Assembly (NCBI GenBank): GCA_029862045.1
Contig: JAOTYE010000015.1
Span: forward strand, 1-64,000
DNA length: 64,000 nucleotides
From: Gammaproteobacteria bacterium
Lineage (GTDB): Bacteria; Pseudomonadota; Gammaproteobacteria; Steroidobacterales; Woeseiaceae
Direction of reading: 5' to 3'
Shown: positions 8,553 to 16,828 of the stretch, piece by piece
How positions within the stretch are numbered: position 1 is the stretch's first letter
Layout: every line of letters begins with the position of its first letter
Made by a program: the position numbers and the translations under genes
Notes under the pieces: model-generated
Told to the model about the DNA's origin: nothing
Databases searched by the model: none
The model's input: only the letters and a program-made list of their open reading frames with translations

Positions 8553-9335
8553 TTGGCTGAATTCAGACTTCCACCGAACTCCAGAATAAAGAAGGGCAAG
8601 CACTTCGATGCGTCGCATGGTGCAGCGAATGTGCGCCGCTTCGCCGTGTACCGTTACGATCCGGACAGTGGCGAGAATCCGCGTGTCGATACCTACGAGG
8701 TCGATCTCGATAGTTGCGGCACGATGGTTCTGGACGCGCTGATCAAGATCAAGAACGAGGTCGATCCGACGCTGACGTTTCGTCGCTCGTGCCGCGAAGG
8801 AATCTGCGGTTCGTGCGCAATGAACATCGACGGTGGCAATACGCTGGCCTGTACGCGCTCGATCGACAGCGTCAAGGGTGTTGTCAAAATCTATCCGTTG
8901 CCGCACATGCCGGTCGTCAAAGATCTTGTGCCTGACCTGACAAATTTTTACGCGCAGTACGCGTCGATCAAACCATGGTTGCAGACCCGCACGCCGCCAC
9001 CGCCGGATCAGGAGCGTCTGCAAAGCAAAGAAGACCAGGAACTGATCAACGAACCTGCCGCGTGCATCCTGTGCGCTTGCTGTTCGACGAGTTGTCCGAG
9101 CTACTGGTGGAACAGCGATCGTTATTTGGGCCCGGCCGCGTTGCTCGCCGCGTATCGCTGGCTCGTGGACAGCCGTGATGAGGCAACCGGAGAGCGCCTG
9201 GATGAACTTGAGGATCCGTTCCGCTTATACCGCTGTCACACGATCATGAATTGCACACAAACCTGCCCGAAAGATCTGAACCCAGCCCAGGCGATCGCCG
9301 AGACCAAGAAGATGTTGGCCGAACGCCGTTATTAA
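8553..9335 (+). CDS. sdhB: Succinate dehydrogenase iron-sulfur subunit
   Basis: 260 aa. Three clusters are visible: [16 protein letters not shown] plus a later cysteine ([2Fe-2S]), [12 protein letters not shown] ([4Fe-4S]) and [17 protein letters not shown] ([3Fe-4S]). It relays electrons from SdhA to the quinone site. The start is a TTG; the encoded [18 protein letters not shown] matches the normal N-terminus of gammaproteobacterial SdhB, and AGGGG from the last repeat unit lies 8 nt upstream. No in-frame ATG gives a full-length protein. The 157-bp gap from sdhA is unusual in this otherwise compact operon. Confidence 0.93.
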   Translation: MAEFRLPPNSRIKKGKHFDASHGAANVRRFAVYRYDPDSGENPRVDTYEVDLDSCGTMVLDALIKIKNEVDPTLTFRRSCREGICGSCAMNIDGGNTLACTRSIDSVKGVVKIYPLPHMPVVKDLVPDLTNFYAQYASIKPWLQTRTPPPPDQERLQSKEDQELINEPAACILCACCSTSCPSYWWNSDRYLGPAALLAAYRWLVDSRDEATGERLDELEDPFRLYRCHTIMNCTQTCPKDLNPAQAIAETKKMLAERRY

Positions 9336-9339
9336 CGGC

Positions 9340-9408
9340 ATGCAGTCCTCCAAACTCAGGTGGCAATGCCGGTCACACTGGCAAACATATGCAACAGTCC
9401 AGACTTAA
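9340..9408 (+). other. Possible 22-codon leader ORF made from a duplicated sdhE start
   Basis: Starts 4 bp after the sdhB stop, reads MQSSKLRWQCRS then diverges, and stops at TAA 9406-9408, 17 bp inside sdhE. No clear Shine-Dalgarno precedes either this ATG or the sdhE ATG, so ribosomes may pass from sdhB to the leader and then to sdhE by coupling. It could equally be a non-functional relic of duplication. Confidence 0.35.
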
Positions 9409-9437
9409 GTGGCAATGCAGACGAGGCATGCGTGAGC
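9340..9437 (+). repeat. sdhE: 49-bp direct duplication of the sdhE start region
   Basis: 9340-9388 and 9389-9437 align without gaps; over the first 30 bases 23 are identical, and the identity fades afterwards. Both copies begin with ATG and encode nearly the same peptide, MQSSKLRWQCR in copy 1 and MQQSRLKWQCR in copy 2. Copy 2 is the real sdhE start. Because 49 is not a multiple of three, copy 1 is out of frame with sdhE. Confidence 0.8.
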
Positions 9438-9625
9438 TTGACGAGCTATTGCTCGCTTATCTCGAGCATCGCTACACAGACGCGCCCGCAGCGGATAAGA
9501 AGGCATTCTGCTCGCTTTTGCAGCTTTCCGATCCGGAACTCATGGGTTACCTGTTGCAAAGGGAGCAGCCAGCAGCCGAACTAGCCCGTGTCATCGCACA
9601 CATACTCGACCGAACTCAGACCTGA
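9389..9625 (+). CDS. sdhE: Succinate dehydrogenase flavinylation factor SdhE (SDHAF2 family)
   Basis: 78 aa. The family signature RRGMRELDELL (residues 11-21) includes the RGxxE motif needed for covalent FAD attachment to SdhA, followed by a helical domain (LLQLSDPELMGYLL). The size matches the family. The start is copy 2 of the duplicated segment; a longer in-frame extension overlaps sdhB and is not supported. The 3' end overlaps the YgfX-like gene by 38 bp, the common sdhE-ygfX pairing. Confidence 0.9.
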   Translation: MQQSRLKWQCRRGMRELDELLLAYLEHRYTDAPAADKKAFCSLLQLSDPELMGYLLQREQPAAELARVIAHILDRTQT

Positions 9626-10028
9626 GCCCCTGCTGCGCTGCGTTGTCATCATTGCCGGAGTGGCGGCGACCGTGCTCGGTGTCACGATGATTCTGGCTTT
9701 GTCGGTTCCTATCGCCTGGCGTGCCGCCGCCGCGGTCGTCTGGCTGCTCATGAATACCCGCGAACTGCTCGTAATTACCAACGGGTATAAGCGATGTCAG
9801 CGCATACGCATGGAACACGATGGCGAGCTTGCAGTCCTGGCGCCGGATGGTTGTTGGATTGGGGCAACACTTCTTGCGGGTAGCGTCGTCTTGTCCAGAT
9901 TTGCATGGCTCCGATTCGAGTCCGATGATGGGCAACGATTTGCCGAGTTGATGCGCGAAAAAAGGCAAAAAAACAAGGACTGGCGCCGCCTGCAGGTGAT
10001 CTGGCGGCACTTGGGAGCAGGGGGGTGA
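9588..10028 (+). CDS. YgfX/CptA-like membrane protein
   Basis: 146 aa. Two hydrophobic helices (about residues 18-58) are followed by a cytoplasmic tail with LLVITNGYKRCQRIRM and a C-terminal basic stretch (REKRQKNKDWRR). Size, topology and position overlapping sdhE match the YgfX family (named CptA in E. coli, where it was reported as a toxin affecting MreB/FtsZ, with sdhE once proposed as its partner). Sequence conservation is low, so the assignment rests heavily on context. GTG start. No strong terminator is seen before rpoE. Confidence 0.7.
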   Translation: MSSHTYSTELRPEPLLRCVVIIAGVAATVLGVTMILALSVPIAWRAAAAVVWLLMNTRELLVITNGYKRCQRIRMEHDGELAVLAPDGCWIGATLLAGSVVLSRFAWLRFESDDGQRFAELMREKRQKNKDWRRLQVIWRHLGAGG

Positions 10029-10093
10029 AGCTGCTAACATGCCCCGGCCGCGAACTGAGTCACATTATGCGCATGATAAGGGTTGTTTTTCGA

Positions 10094-10119
10094 GAACTTT
10101 CAATGGCCGGGCCGGTCTA
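10094..10119 (+). promoter_or_regulatory. Sigma-E (RpoE/AlgU) type promoter of rpoE
   Basis: GAACTT (10094-10099) and GTCTA (10115-10119) are separated by 15 nt, matching the sigma-E consensus (GAACTT, 15-17 nt, GTCTAA / TCTGA). It lies about 50 nt upstream of the rpoE ATG, as expected for autoregulation of an rpoE-rse operon. Confidence 0.75.
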
Positions 10120-10166
10120 TCCGGGTGTCGAGCCGTTGCGTCTCACAAACACTGGGACACAACCGC

Positions 10167-10742
10167 ATGTCGAATGAATCGACAGACAAGGAACTGGTCA
10201 AGCGGGTGCAGAAGGGCGATAAGGGCGCGTTTGATCTATTGGTGCTCAAATACGAGCAGAAGATCGTCAATCTGGTAATGCGATATGTGCGTGACCCGGA
10301 GCAGGCGCTGGACATCAGCCAGGAGGCCTTCATCAAGGCGTACCGGGCGCTGCCACGTTTTCGCGGCGACAGTGCGTTTTACACCTGGCTTTACCGGATC
10401 GCTGTGAATACCGCAAAGAATTACCTTGCGGCACAGCGTCGGCGGCCGATGGACATTGAGCTCGACTTGCAGGACCCGGAACAGTATGGGTTGCATGCCA
10501 AGCTGAAGGAGACGGATACCCCGGAAGGAGTAACGCTCAGTCACGAATTACAGGAAACACTGGAACGTGCCATCGAAGCACTGCCAGATGATCTAAGAAC
10601 GGCGATTATCTTGCGTGAGTTGGATGGTATGAGTTATGAAGAGATTGCGCAGACGATGGATTGTCCCGTTGGTACCGTGCGATCGAGGATTTTCAGGGCC
10701 CGCGACGCGATTGGCAAAAAAGTCGGGACTCTGGTGCGATAA
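10167..10742 (+). CDS. rpoE: RNA polymerase sigma-E factor
   Basis: 191 aa ECF sigma factor. Region 2 reads DISQEAFIKAYRALPRFRGDSAFYTW-like sequence in two blocks (QALDISQEAFIKAYR; FYTWLYRIAVNTAKNYL), and region 4 has LPDDLRTAIILRELDGMSYEEI with VGTVRSRIFRARD. It closely resembles AlgU/RpoE, which directs the envelope-stress response. The ATG at 10167 gives the standard N-terminus (ELVKRVQKGDKGAFDLLV); an earlier in-frame start would lie over the sigma-E promoter. The anti-sigma gene follows 14 bp later. Confidence 0.94.
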   Translation: MSNESTDKELVKRVQKGDKGAFDLLVLKYEQKIVNLVMRYVRDPEQALDISQEAFIKAYRALPRFRGDSAFYTWLYRIAVNTAKNYLAAQRRRPMDIELDLQDPEQYGLHAKLKETDTPEGVTLSHELQETLERAIEALPDDLRTAIILRELDGMSYEEIAQTMDCPVGTVRSRIFRARDAIGKKVGTLVR

Positions 10743-10756
10743 ATGGGCGGGGACCT

Positions 10757-11374
10757 ATGAACGATGCAATAAAAACTCAAATTTCGGCATTCGTCGACGG
10801 TGAATTGCCGCAGAACGAAGCTGAGCTACTGTTGCGCAGACTGTGTCAGGACCGGGAACTCCGGCAGCAGGCTGCCGAATACCTGGCAATGGGCCGGGTT
10901 ATGCGCGGCGAACGCCGTGTTGCCGGTATGGACAGGCTGCGCGAGCGCATATCGGCGGTTCTCGATGACAAATCACTGCAGGAAGAGTTTGCAGTTGCCG
11001 AGTCGGGCGCGCCGCGGTATTTGCGGCCAGTGGCGGGCGCCGCCATTGCTGCCACCGTTGCGCTGGCCGCGGTTATTGGTTTGCAGCAGATGTATGCCGT
11101 ACCCGACGTAGATCCGGTGCCGGGTAATGAGACGATCGCTGCATCCGTCGACGGCAGCGCCTACACGGTGCCCGTTCAGGACGATGATCAGCTGCGCGAT
11201 TATTATTTACGCCACAGCGCAACGTCGTCCTATTTCGGCGCAAACAGCATTAATGCACGGCTTGTCACGCTGCAGCTTAGAGAGGGCGTGATCATCGATG
11301 CCGAAGATTCAGAAGCGCCTGTTGATGAGGATGAGGCCGCATCGACCGACACCGTAGACGCACAAACGCCGTAA
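10757..11374 (+). CDS. rseA: Sigma-E anti-sigma factor RseA (MucA family)
   Basis: 205 aa. The cytoplasmic N-terminal domain (ISAFVDGELPQNEAELLLRRL) matches the RseA sigma-binding domain. One membrane helix (about residues 93-112, VAGAAIAATVALAAVIGL) is followed by a periplasmic tail that ends in an acidic stretch. RseA holds sigma-E at the membrane until it is cleaved by DegS/AlgW and RseP. The start ATG follows GGGGACC; a longer frame that begins inside rpoE is rejected. Confidence 0.88.
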   Translation: MNDAIKTQISAFVDGELPQNEAELLLRRLCQDRELRQQAAEYLAMGRVMRGERRVAGMDRLRERISAVLDDKSLQEEFAVAESGAPRYLRPVAGAAIAATVALAAVIGLQQMYAVPDVDPVPGNETIAASVDGSAYTVPVQDDDQLRDYYLRHSATSSYFGANSINARLVTLQLREGVIIDAEDSEAPVDEDEAASTDTVDAQTP

Positions 11375-11379
11375 TCACG

Positions 11380-12354
11380 ATGACCACGCGACGACGACAT
11401 CTGACCGCAACTGCCTGTGTTGCGCTTGGCAGCCTGTTTGTGGGCGTTCCTGACGCATCAGCTCAGGACGTCGGGCCGCGCGACTGGCTCAACAAGATGG
11501 CAAGCGCCGTACAGTCAACGAATTACGAGGGCACCGTGATTCGCCTCCAGAACGGCAAGGTCGAGGCGCTCAAAGTTGCGCATATGAACTCGGACGGCGT
11601 CATTCGCGAGAAGGTGCTTGTTCAGGAAGGCAACGGTCTGGAAATCATCCGCAATGGCAACGAAGTGCAATGCATCTTGCCGGATAAGAAATCTGTACTC
11701 GTCGAAGAATGGAATGATCAAAGCACGTTGTTTTCGACACTTCCTTCGAGCGATATTCGCTTTGGCAGTGAGTACGATGTATCCATCGTGCGCCAGGAGC
11801 GGGTTGCCGGCCGCAAGGCCATAATGTTGGCGATACGGCCGCATGATGATTACCGTTACGGTCATCGTATCTGGCTCGATATTGCCACCGGCTTTCCACT
11901 CCAGACCAAACTGATCGGTGATAATGGCGAGGCTATCGAACAGGTAAAATTCGCGGACATCAGCATTGACAAGGAAATTCATGCCAGCGCGCTGGCGCCG
12001 TCAATCAGCACCGAGAATTTCCGCTGGATCACGCAGCCACGGCGTTCGATCGTACTTGCTGTTGACAGTGTCTGGGGCGCCGCCAATTTGCCAAAAGGCT
12101 TTCGTGTCGTATCTACCCATGAAGAAGAATTGCCCAGCAGGGAAGCGTCGGTCACGCACATTCTGTATAGCGACGGGCTCGCTAATGTGTCAGTGTTCAT
12201 CGAGCCAGCAAGCGGCAATAAGATCGCGCGTCGTTCACGTGTCGGCGCATCAAATTCCTACAGCATCGAGATTGGCGGCTATCAGATAACCGCCGTTGGT
12301 GAGGTGCCGGCCGCGACGTTGGAGCAGATCGCGACCTCCATGAATCCCAACTAG
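11380..12354 (+). CDS. rseB: Sigma-E regulatory protein RseB/MucB
   Basis: 324 aa. N-terminal signal peptide (to about VPDASAQ), then the MucB/RseB N-terminal lipid-sensing domain (WLNKMASAVQSTNYEGTVIR) and C-terminal domain (GFRVVSTHEEELP). It is a periplasmic protein that shields RseA from DegS cleavage. It begins 5 bp after rseA, and the next gene, rseC, follows 7 bp after its stop. Confidence 0.9.
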   Translation: MTTRRRHLTATACVALGSLFVGVPDASAQDVGPRDWLNKMASAVQSTNYEGTVIRLQNGKVEALKVAHMNSDGVIREKVLVQEGNGLEIIRNGNEVQCILPDKKSVLVEEWNDQSTLFSTLPSSDIRFGSEYDVSIVRQERVAGRKAIMLAIRPHDDYRYGHRIWLDIATGFPLQTKLIGDNGEAIEQVKFADISIDKEIHASALAPSISTENFRWITQPRRSIVLAVDSVWGAANLPKGFRVVSTHEEELPSREASVTHILYSDGLANVSVFIEPASGNKIARRSRVGASNSYSIEIGGYQITAVGEVPAATLEQIATSMNPN

Positions 12355-12361
12355 TTCGTCG

Positions 12362-12802
12362 ATGGACAACCCCAAAGGAAGAGTTGTGTCGCTCGTTGAC
12401 AGTGCCGATGGTGTGCGCGCGATCGTCAATGTTGATGTTGCTGCTGCCTGTCCGCGTTGTGCCGCAGGCAAGGGTTGTGGGGCAGGTCTTCTCACCGGCT
12501 CTGGCGGCGATCGGCAGGTCGAGGCAACGATTCCTTCAGGGCTGGACATCGCCGAGAATGACGTCGTCGAAATCTCGCTCGCGCCCGATAATCTGTTGCG
12601 CGCTGCGGTAATCGTTTACGGCCTGCCGATGCTCGGCGCCGTAGCGGCTGCCGCTATTGCTTATGTTTTTTCGCTTGGTGACGCAGCTGCAGCAGTCGCT
12701 GCGCTATCTGGTCTGGGATTGGGTTTCGCTGTCAGCCGCTGGCGCCTGCGGCGCACAGCCTGTTTGCGCCGTTTCATACCATCGGTGGAGCGCCTTAGTT
12801 GA
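12362..12802 (+). CDS. rseC: SoxR-reducing / sigma-E modulating protein RseC (MucC)
   Basis: 146 aa. A small N-terminal domain with the cysteine cluster CPRCAAGKGCGAG (about residues 35-47) is followed by two closely spaced membrane helices (about residues 80-121) and a basic C-terminus. This is the RseC/MucC architecture. It is the fourth gene of the rpoE operon and overlaps the next gene by 4 bp (TTGA). I see no mucD/degP protease gene downstream, unlike Pseudomonas. Confidence 0.88.
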   Translation: MDNPKGRVVSLVDSADGVRAIVNVDVAAACPRCAAGKGCGAGLLTGSGGDRQVEATIPSGLDIAENDVVEISLAPDNLLRAAVIVYGLPMLGAVAAAAIAYVFSLGDAAAAVAALSGLGLGFAVSRWRLRRTACLRRFIPSVERLS

Positions 12803-13053
12803 AATCCCTTGAGATTTACAGCCGCCAGGGGTGCCATCTTTGCGAGACAATGATCGACGAACTGCTACCGCTCGTACGTGGCCGGTTTGAGATCGTCGTC
12901 CACGATATTGACACCCGGGAGGACTGGAAAAGGAAATACGACACCCGTATTCCAGTCCTCGAATATGACGGCGAGCTCGTCTGCCAGTATCATCTCGATC
13001 GCGAAGCGCTCACACGGATATTGAGCAGCACCCCAAATGAACCGAATTCGTAA
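12799..13053 (+). CDS. Glutaredoxin-like (DUF836) thiol-disulfide protein
   Basis: 84 aa. Thioredoxin-fold with the redox motif CHLC at about residues 12-15, cis-Pro segment [11 protein letters not shown] and a short C-terminal helix. TTG start overlapping the rseC stop; no alternative in-frame ATG keeps the CHLC motif. The 3' end overlaps lepA by 17 bp, so this gene bridges the sigma-E operon and the lepA operon. Substrate unknown. Confidence 0.8.
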   Translation: MKSLEIYSRQGCHLCETMIDELLPLVRGRFEIVVHDIDTREDWKRKYDTRIPVLEYDGELVCQYHLDREALTRILSSTPNEPNS

Positions 13054-14827
13054 CTTCTCGATCATTGCTCACATAGACCACGGCAAGTCCACGCTTGCTG
13101 ATCGGTTCATTCAGTTGTGTGGCGGTCTTGCCGATCGGGAGATGGCCGAACAGGTTCTGGACTCGATGGATCTCGAGCGCGAGCGCGGGATTACGATCAA
13201 GGCACAAAGCGTATCGCTAAACTACGAAGCGAAAGATGGCGAGGTGTATGAGCTTAATTTCATCGATACGCCGGGCCACGTCGACTTCTCCTATGAGGTA
13301 TCGCGTTCGTTAGCCGCTTGCGAAGGGGCGCTGTTGGTCGTCGACGCGGCGCAGGGCGTTGAAGCCCAAAGCGTCGCAAACTGCAACACGGCGATCGATC
13401 AGGGGCTCGAAGTATTGGCGGTCCTGAACAAAATCGACCTGCCCGCGGCTGAGCCGGATCGAGTCAAGGCAGAGATAGAAGACATCATCGGTGTCGATGC
13501 GCAGGACGCCGTTGAGGTCAGTGCCAAGACTGGCGATGGTGTGCCGGAGTTACTCGAGGCGCTCGTCGACAAGATTCCGCCGCCCGAAGGCGTTGCGGAC
13601 GGCGCATTGCAGGCGTTGATTATTGACTCATGGTTCGACAACTATGTGGGCGTGGTTTCACTCGTGCGTGTCGTCAACGGCAGCTTGCCGAAACGCAGCA
13701 AGATCACGGTCATGTCAACAGGTGACTCCTATGTCGTCGATCGAGTCGGCTGTTTTACGCCGAAAATGCAGGATCGCGATGCGCTACAGACCGGCCAGGT
13801 CGGATTCGTAATCGCAGGCATCAAAGACATTTACGGTGCGCCGGTCGGCGATACACTGACCCTGACGCGTCAGCCTTGTGAACAGCCGTTGCCCGGGTTC
13901 AAGCAGGTACAGCCAAAGGTGTTCGCCGGGCTGTTTCCGATTCAATCGGATGACTACGAGAATTTTCGAGAGGCGCTAAAAAAGTTACGCCTCAACGACG
14001 CGGCGCTGCATTTCGAGCCCGAGACATCTGCTGCCCTCGGGTTTGGTTTTCGTTGTGGTTTCCTCGGCATGTTGCACATGGAAATCGTACAGGAACGCCT
14101 TGAACGCGAATACGATCTTGAATTGATTACGACGGCACCCACCGTAATCTTCGAAGTCGTCGATAACACGGGCAAGGTTTTTTATGTCGACAATCCGTCG
14201 AAGTTGCCGCCTGCTAACGAAATCAGTGAGCTTCGCGAACCAATAATTACGGCGAACATACTCGTCCCGGAGAAGCACGTTGGCGCGGTTATCAAACTGT
14301 GTATCGAGAAGCGCGGGGTGCAGAAGCATATTCGTTACCTTGGAAGTCAGGTATCGGTCGAGTACGAGATGCCGCTCGCGGAAGTCGTGCTCGATTTTTT
14401 CGATAAGCTGAAGTCGGTTAGTCGTGGCTACGCCTCATTCGATTACCATTTTGAGCGTTTCGAGCCAGCGCAATTGGTACGCCTCGACTTACTGATCAAC
14501 AAGGAGCGCGTCGACGCGTTATCGATTATCATTCATCGAGCAAAAGCACAGTTGCGCGGACGCGATCTCGTTGAGCGGATGCGGAAGATAATTCCACGGC
14601 AAATGTTCGATGTTGCGATTCAATCGGCGATTGGCAGTCAGATTATTTCCAGAAGCACGGTCAAGGCCCTGCGCAAGAACGTCACGGCGAAATGCTACGG
14701 TGGTGACGTGTCTCGCAAGCGCAAGCTCCTGGAGAAGCAAAAAGCCGGCAAGCGCCGTATGAAACAGGTAGGATCCGTTGAAATTCCGCAGGAAGCGTTT
14801 CTCGCCGTTCTGCGCGTCGATAAGTGA
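13037..14827 (+). CDS. lepA: Elongation factor 4 (LepA)
   Basis: 596 aa, the usual length. GTP-binding motifs [10 protein letters not shown] (G1), [10 protein letters not shown] (G2), DTPGHVDF (G3) and NKIDLPAA (G4) are present, followed by the EF-G-like domains and the LepA-specific C-terminal domain ([20 protein letters not shown]). It is a ribosome-associated GTPase that remodels stalled complexes and aids initiation/assembly. The ATG at 13037 gives the canonical [17 protein letters not shown]-terminus, inside the 3' end of the glutaredoxin gene. Confidence 0.96.
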   Translation: MNRIRNFSIIAHIDHGKSTLADRFIQLCGGLADREMAEQVLDSMDLERERGITIKAQSVSLNYEAKDGEVYELNFIDTPGHVDFSYEVSRSLAACEGALLVVDAAQGVEAQSVANCNTAIDQGLEVLAVLNKIDLPAAEPDRVKAEIEDIIGVDAQDAVEVSAKTGDGVPELLEALVDKIPPPEGVADGALQALIIDSWFDNYVGVVSLVRVVNGSLPKRSKITVMSTGDSYVVDRVGCFTPKMQDRDALQTGQVGFVIAGIKDIYGAPVGDTLTLTRQPCEQPLPGFKQVQPKVFAGLFPIQSDDYENFREALKKLRLNDAALHFEPETSAALGFGFRCGFLGMLHMEIVQERLEREYDLELITTAPTVIFEVVDNTGKVFYVDNPSKLPPANEISELREPIITANILVPEKHVGAVIKLCIEKRGVQKHIRYLGSQVSVEYEMPLAEVVLDFFDKLKSVSRGYASFDYHFERFEPAQLVRLDLLINKERVDALSIIIHRAKAQLRGRDLVERMRKIIPRQMFDVAIQSAIGSQIISRSTVKALRKNVTAKCYGGDVSRKRKLLEKQKAGKRRMKQVGSVEIPQEAFLAVLRVDK

Positions 14828-14837
14828 GACCGTTGTT

Positions 14838-15593
14838 TTGAGTATTAATCTGGCACTAATTCTGACCGTCCTGACACTGATAACCGGCATGGTTGTCGCA
14901 CTCGACAAGTTCGTATGGGGACGAGACGGGGAAGAACGTGATGGATCCGTCGCGCTGCAAACACTGGTCGAGTATTCGCGGTCGTTTTTTCCGGTACTTC
15001 TATTCGTACTGGTCATCCGTTCGTTCGTGTTTGAACCATTTCGAATTCCGTCGGGTTCGATGATGCCGACGTTGTTGCAGGGCGATTTCATTTTCGTCAA
15101 GAAGTATGCCTACGGACTCCGATTGCCTGTGACGGAAGCCAAGGTGATCGAAACGGGCGAGCCATCGCGTGGCGATGTCGTCGTGTTTCGGCTGCCGTCC
15201 GATCCAGGCATCAACTACATCAAGCGCGTCGTCGGATTGCCTGGCGATGAGGTCACCTATGAACGCCACCGACTCATCATCAATGGTGAACAGGTCGATC
15301 TTGAGCAACATGCTGATGCAACGCCGACGTATCCGCGTTTTGTCGAGCAGCTCGGCGAGCGCCAACATGAAATCCTGATCGCGAATTCAGGCTACATGGT
15401 CCGGGATGGTGTCTACCGCGTACCTGAGGGACACTATTTCGTGATGGGCGACAATCGCGATAACAGTCGTGACAGCCGCTTTATTGGCGCGATTCCTGAA
15501 ACGCACCTTGTCGGCGAAGCGGTCCGCATCTGGATGCACATAGACGGCCTGTCCTGGCCGCGCTGGGACCGCGTCGGCAACAAGATTCAATAA
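14838..15593 (+). CDS. lepB: Signal peptidase I
   Basis: 251 aa. Two N-terminal membrane helices (residues 2-22 and about 50-66), then box B with the catalytic serine (S74 in PSGSMMPTL), box D with the general-base lysine (K129 in NYIKRVVGLPGDE) and box E (GDNRDNSRDSR). It cleaves signal peptides on the periplasmic side of the inner membrane. I chose the TTG at 14838, 11 bp after the lepA stop, because it gives SINLALIL as the first helix; an earlier in-frame TTG lies inside lepA and would add a charged extension. Confidence 0.93.
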   Translation: MSINLALILTVLTLITGMVVALDKFVWGRDGEERDGSVALQTLVEYSRSFFPVLLFVLVIRSFVFEPFRIPSGSMMPTLLQGDFIFVKKYAYGLRLPVTEAKVIETGEPSRGDVVVFRLPSDPGINYIKRVVGLPGDEVTYERHRLIINGEQVDLEQHADATPTYPRFVEQLGERQHEILIANSGYMVRDGVYRVPEGHYFVMGDNRDNSRDSRFIGAIPETHLVGEAVRIWMHIDGLSWPRWDRVGNKIQ

Positions 15594-15691
15594 TGTGGTG
15601 CAAGTCACTGAATTGGCCGCTAAAATTGCGTTAAATTTGGTTTAGATCTGAGCTAGATGACGCGCTCGTATTAGGGTGCAGAGGTTTCGTT

Positions 15692-16087
15692 ATGACCCTC
15701 ACAAAACGATCACGATACGGAATCGCCAGGCGCCAGGCCGGTGTAACGACGCTAGGGTTAATCGTCCTCGCGCTGTTTCTCGGCTTGTTTGCATTCGGAG
15801 CGCTGCGCCTGACGCCGGTGTATCTCAATTACATGAAGGTCATCGGGGTCGTCGAGGGCGTACGTGAGGAGTTCGACGGCCAGAAGCCGACTCGGGCAGT
15901 TATCCGCAGCTCAATCTCGCGGCGGTTCGATGTCGAAAGTGTCGGTATCATCACGTATCGGGATGTCACGGTAACGGCGGTTGATGGTGGTTTCGAAGTT
16001 GCGGCAGTCTACGACCATTCGGTTCCATTCATTGGCAACATTTCGTTTACTGTGCACTTCAACAAGACCGCTCTCGTGCGCCGATAA
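15692..16087 (+). CDS. DUF4845 membrane protein
   Basis: 131 aa. One N-terminal membrane helix (about residues 19-40) with a short basic cytoplasmic start, then a soluble domain of about 90 residues. DUF4845 proteins commonly sit between lepB and rnc in gammaproteobacteria, as here. Function unknown. RTRQAGVTTLGLIV-like type IV pilin appearance at the N-terminus is superficial. Preceded by about 100 bp that could hold a promoter. Confidence 0.8.
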   Translation: MTLTKRSRYGIARRQAGVTTLGLIVLALFLGLFAFGALRLTPVYLNYMKVIGVVEGVREEFDGQKPTRAVIRSSISRRFDVESVGIITYRDVTVTAVDGGFEVAAVYDHSVPFIGNISFTVHFNKTALVRR

Positions 16088-16138
16088 CGCCGCGGTAGCC
16101 GCGACGCGTTGAGCGCGAGACAATACTAACGAGCGATA

Positions 16139-16828
16139 GTGTTAAAAAAAGCCGAGACCTGGCTCAGGAAATCGCTGGATTACCAATTCAACGATGTGCG
16201 ATTGCTTGAGCAGTCACTGACTCATCGCAGCGCGCCCGGGGACAACAACGAACGTCTCGAATTTCTCGGCGATGCGGTGCTCGATTTTGTTATTTCCGAA
16301 GTCGTCTTTCGGGTGCACCCTTTTGCACCCGAGGGTGACCTGAGCCGGCTGCGGGCGTCACTGGTCAAGGATACGACGTTGGCGGAACTTGCGGCCGATC
16401 TTGGGCTTGGCGAACACTTGATTCTTGGCAGCGGTGAGCGCAAGACCGGCGGTCATCGCCGTGAATCTATTCTTGCCGATGCCCTGGAGGCCATATTCGG
16501 TGCCGTGTATCTTGATGCAGGATTTGACGCGGCAAGCAAGGTCGTCGAGCGCGCGTTCGGCGAACGTTTGCAGGTATTTCCCACTGTCGATGAGCTTCGA
16601 GATCCGAAAACTCACTTACAGGAATGGTTGCAGGCGCGGCAGCTGGGCTTACCGGTCTACGAGCTTGTCAAGGTGACAGGCCAGGCGCATCGTCAAAAAT
16701 TCGAGGTATGTTGCAGCGTCAATGGACTGGAGACAACAACAAGCGGCAGTGGCACAAGTCGTAGAAATGCCGAGCAAGACTCGGCGGCAAGCATGCTCGC
16801 ACAGCTCAGCGAGAGCAGTGTCGAATGA
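16139..16828 (+). CDS. rnc: Ribonuclease III
   Basis: 229 aa. The RNase III signature ERLEFLGDAVLDFVI contains the catalytic acidic residues, with a second acidic cluster in ADALEAIFGAVYLD. The C-terminal dsRNA-binding domain starts near DPKTHLQEWLQ. It processes rRNA precursors and cleaves structured mRNAs. GTG start; overlaps era by 4 bp (ATGA). Confidence 0.95.
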   Translation: MLKKAETWLRKSLDYQFNDVRLLEQSLTHRSAPGDNNERLEFLGDAVLDFVISEVVFRVHPFAPEGDLSRLRASLVKDTTLAELAADLGLGEHLILGSGERKTGGHRRESILADALEAIFGAVYLDAGFDAASKVVERAFGERLQVFPTVDELRDPKTHLQEWLQARQLGLPVYELVKVTGQAHRQKFEVCCSVNGLETTTSGSGTSRRNAEQDSAASMLAQLSESSVE

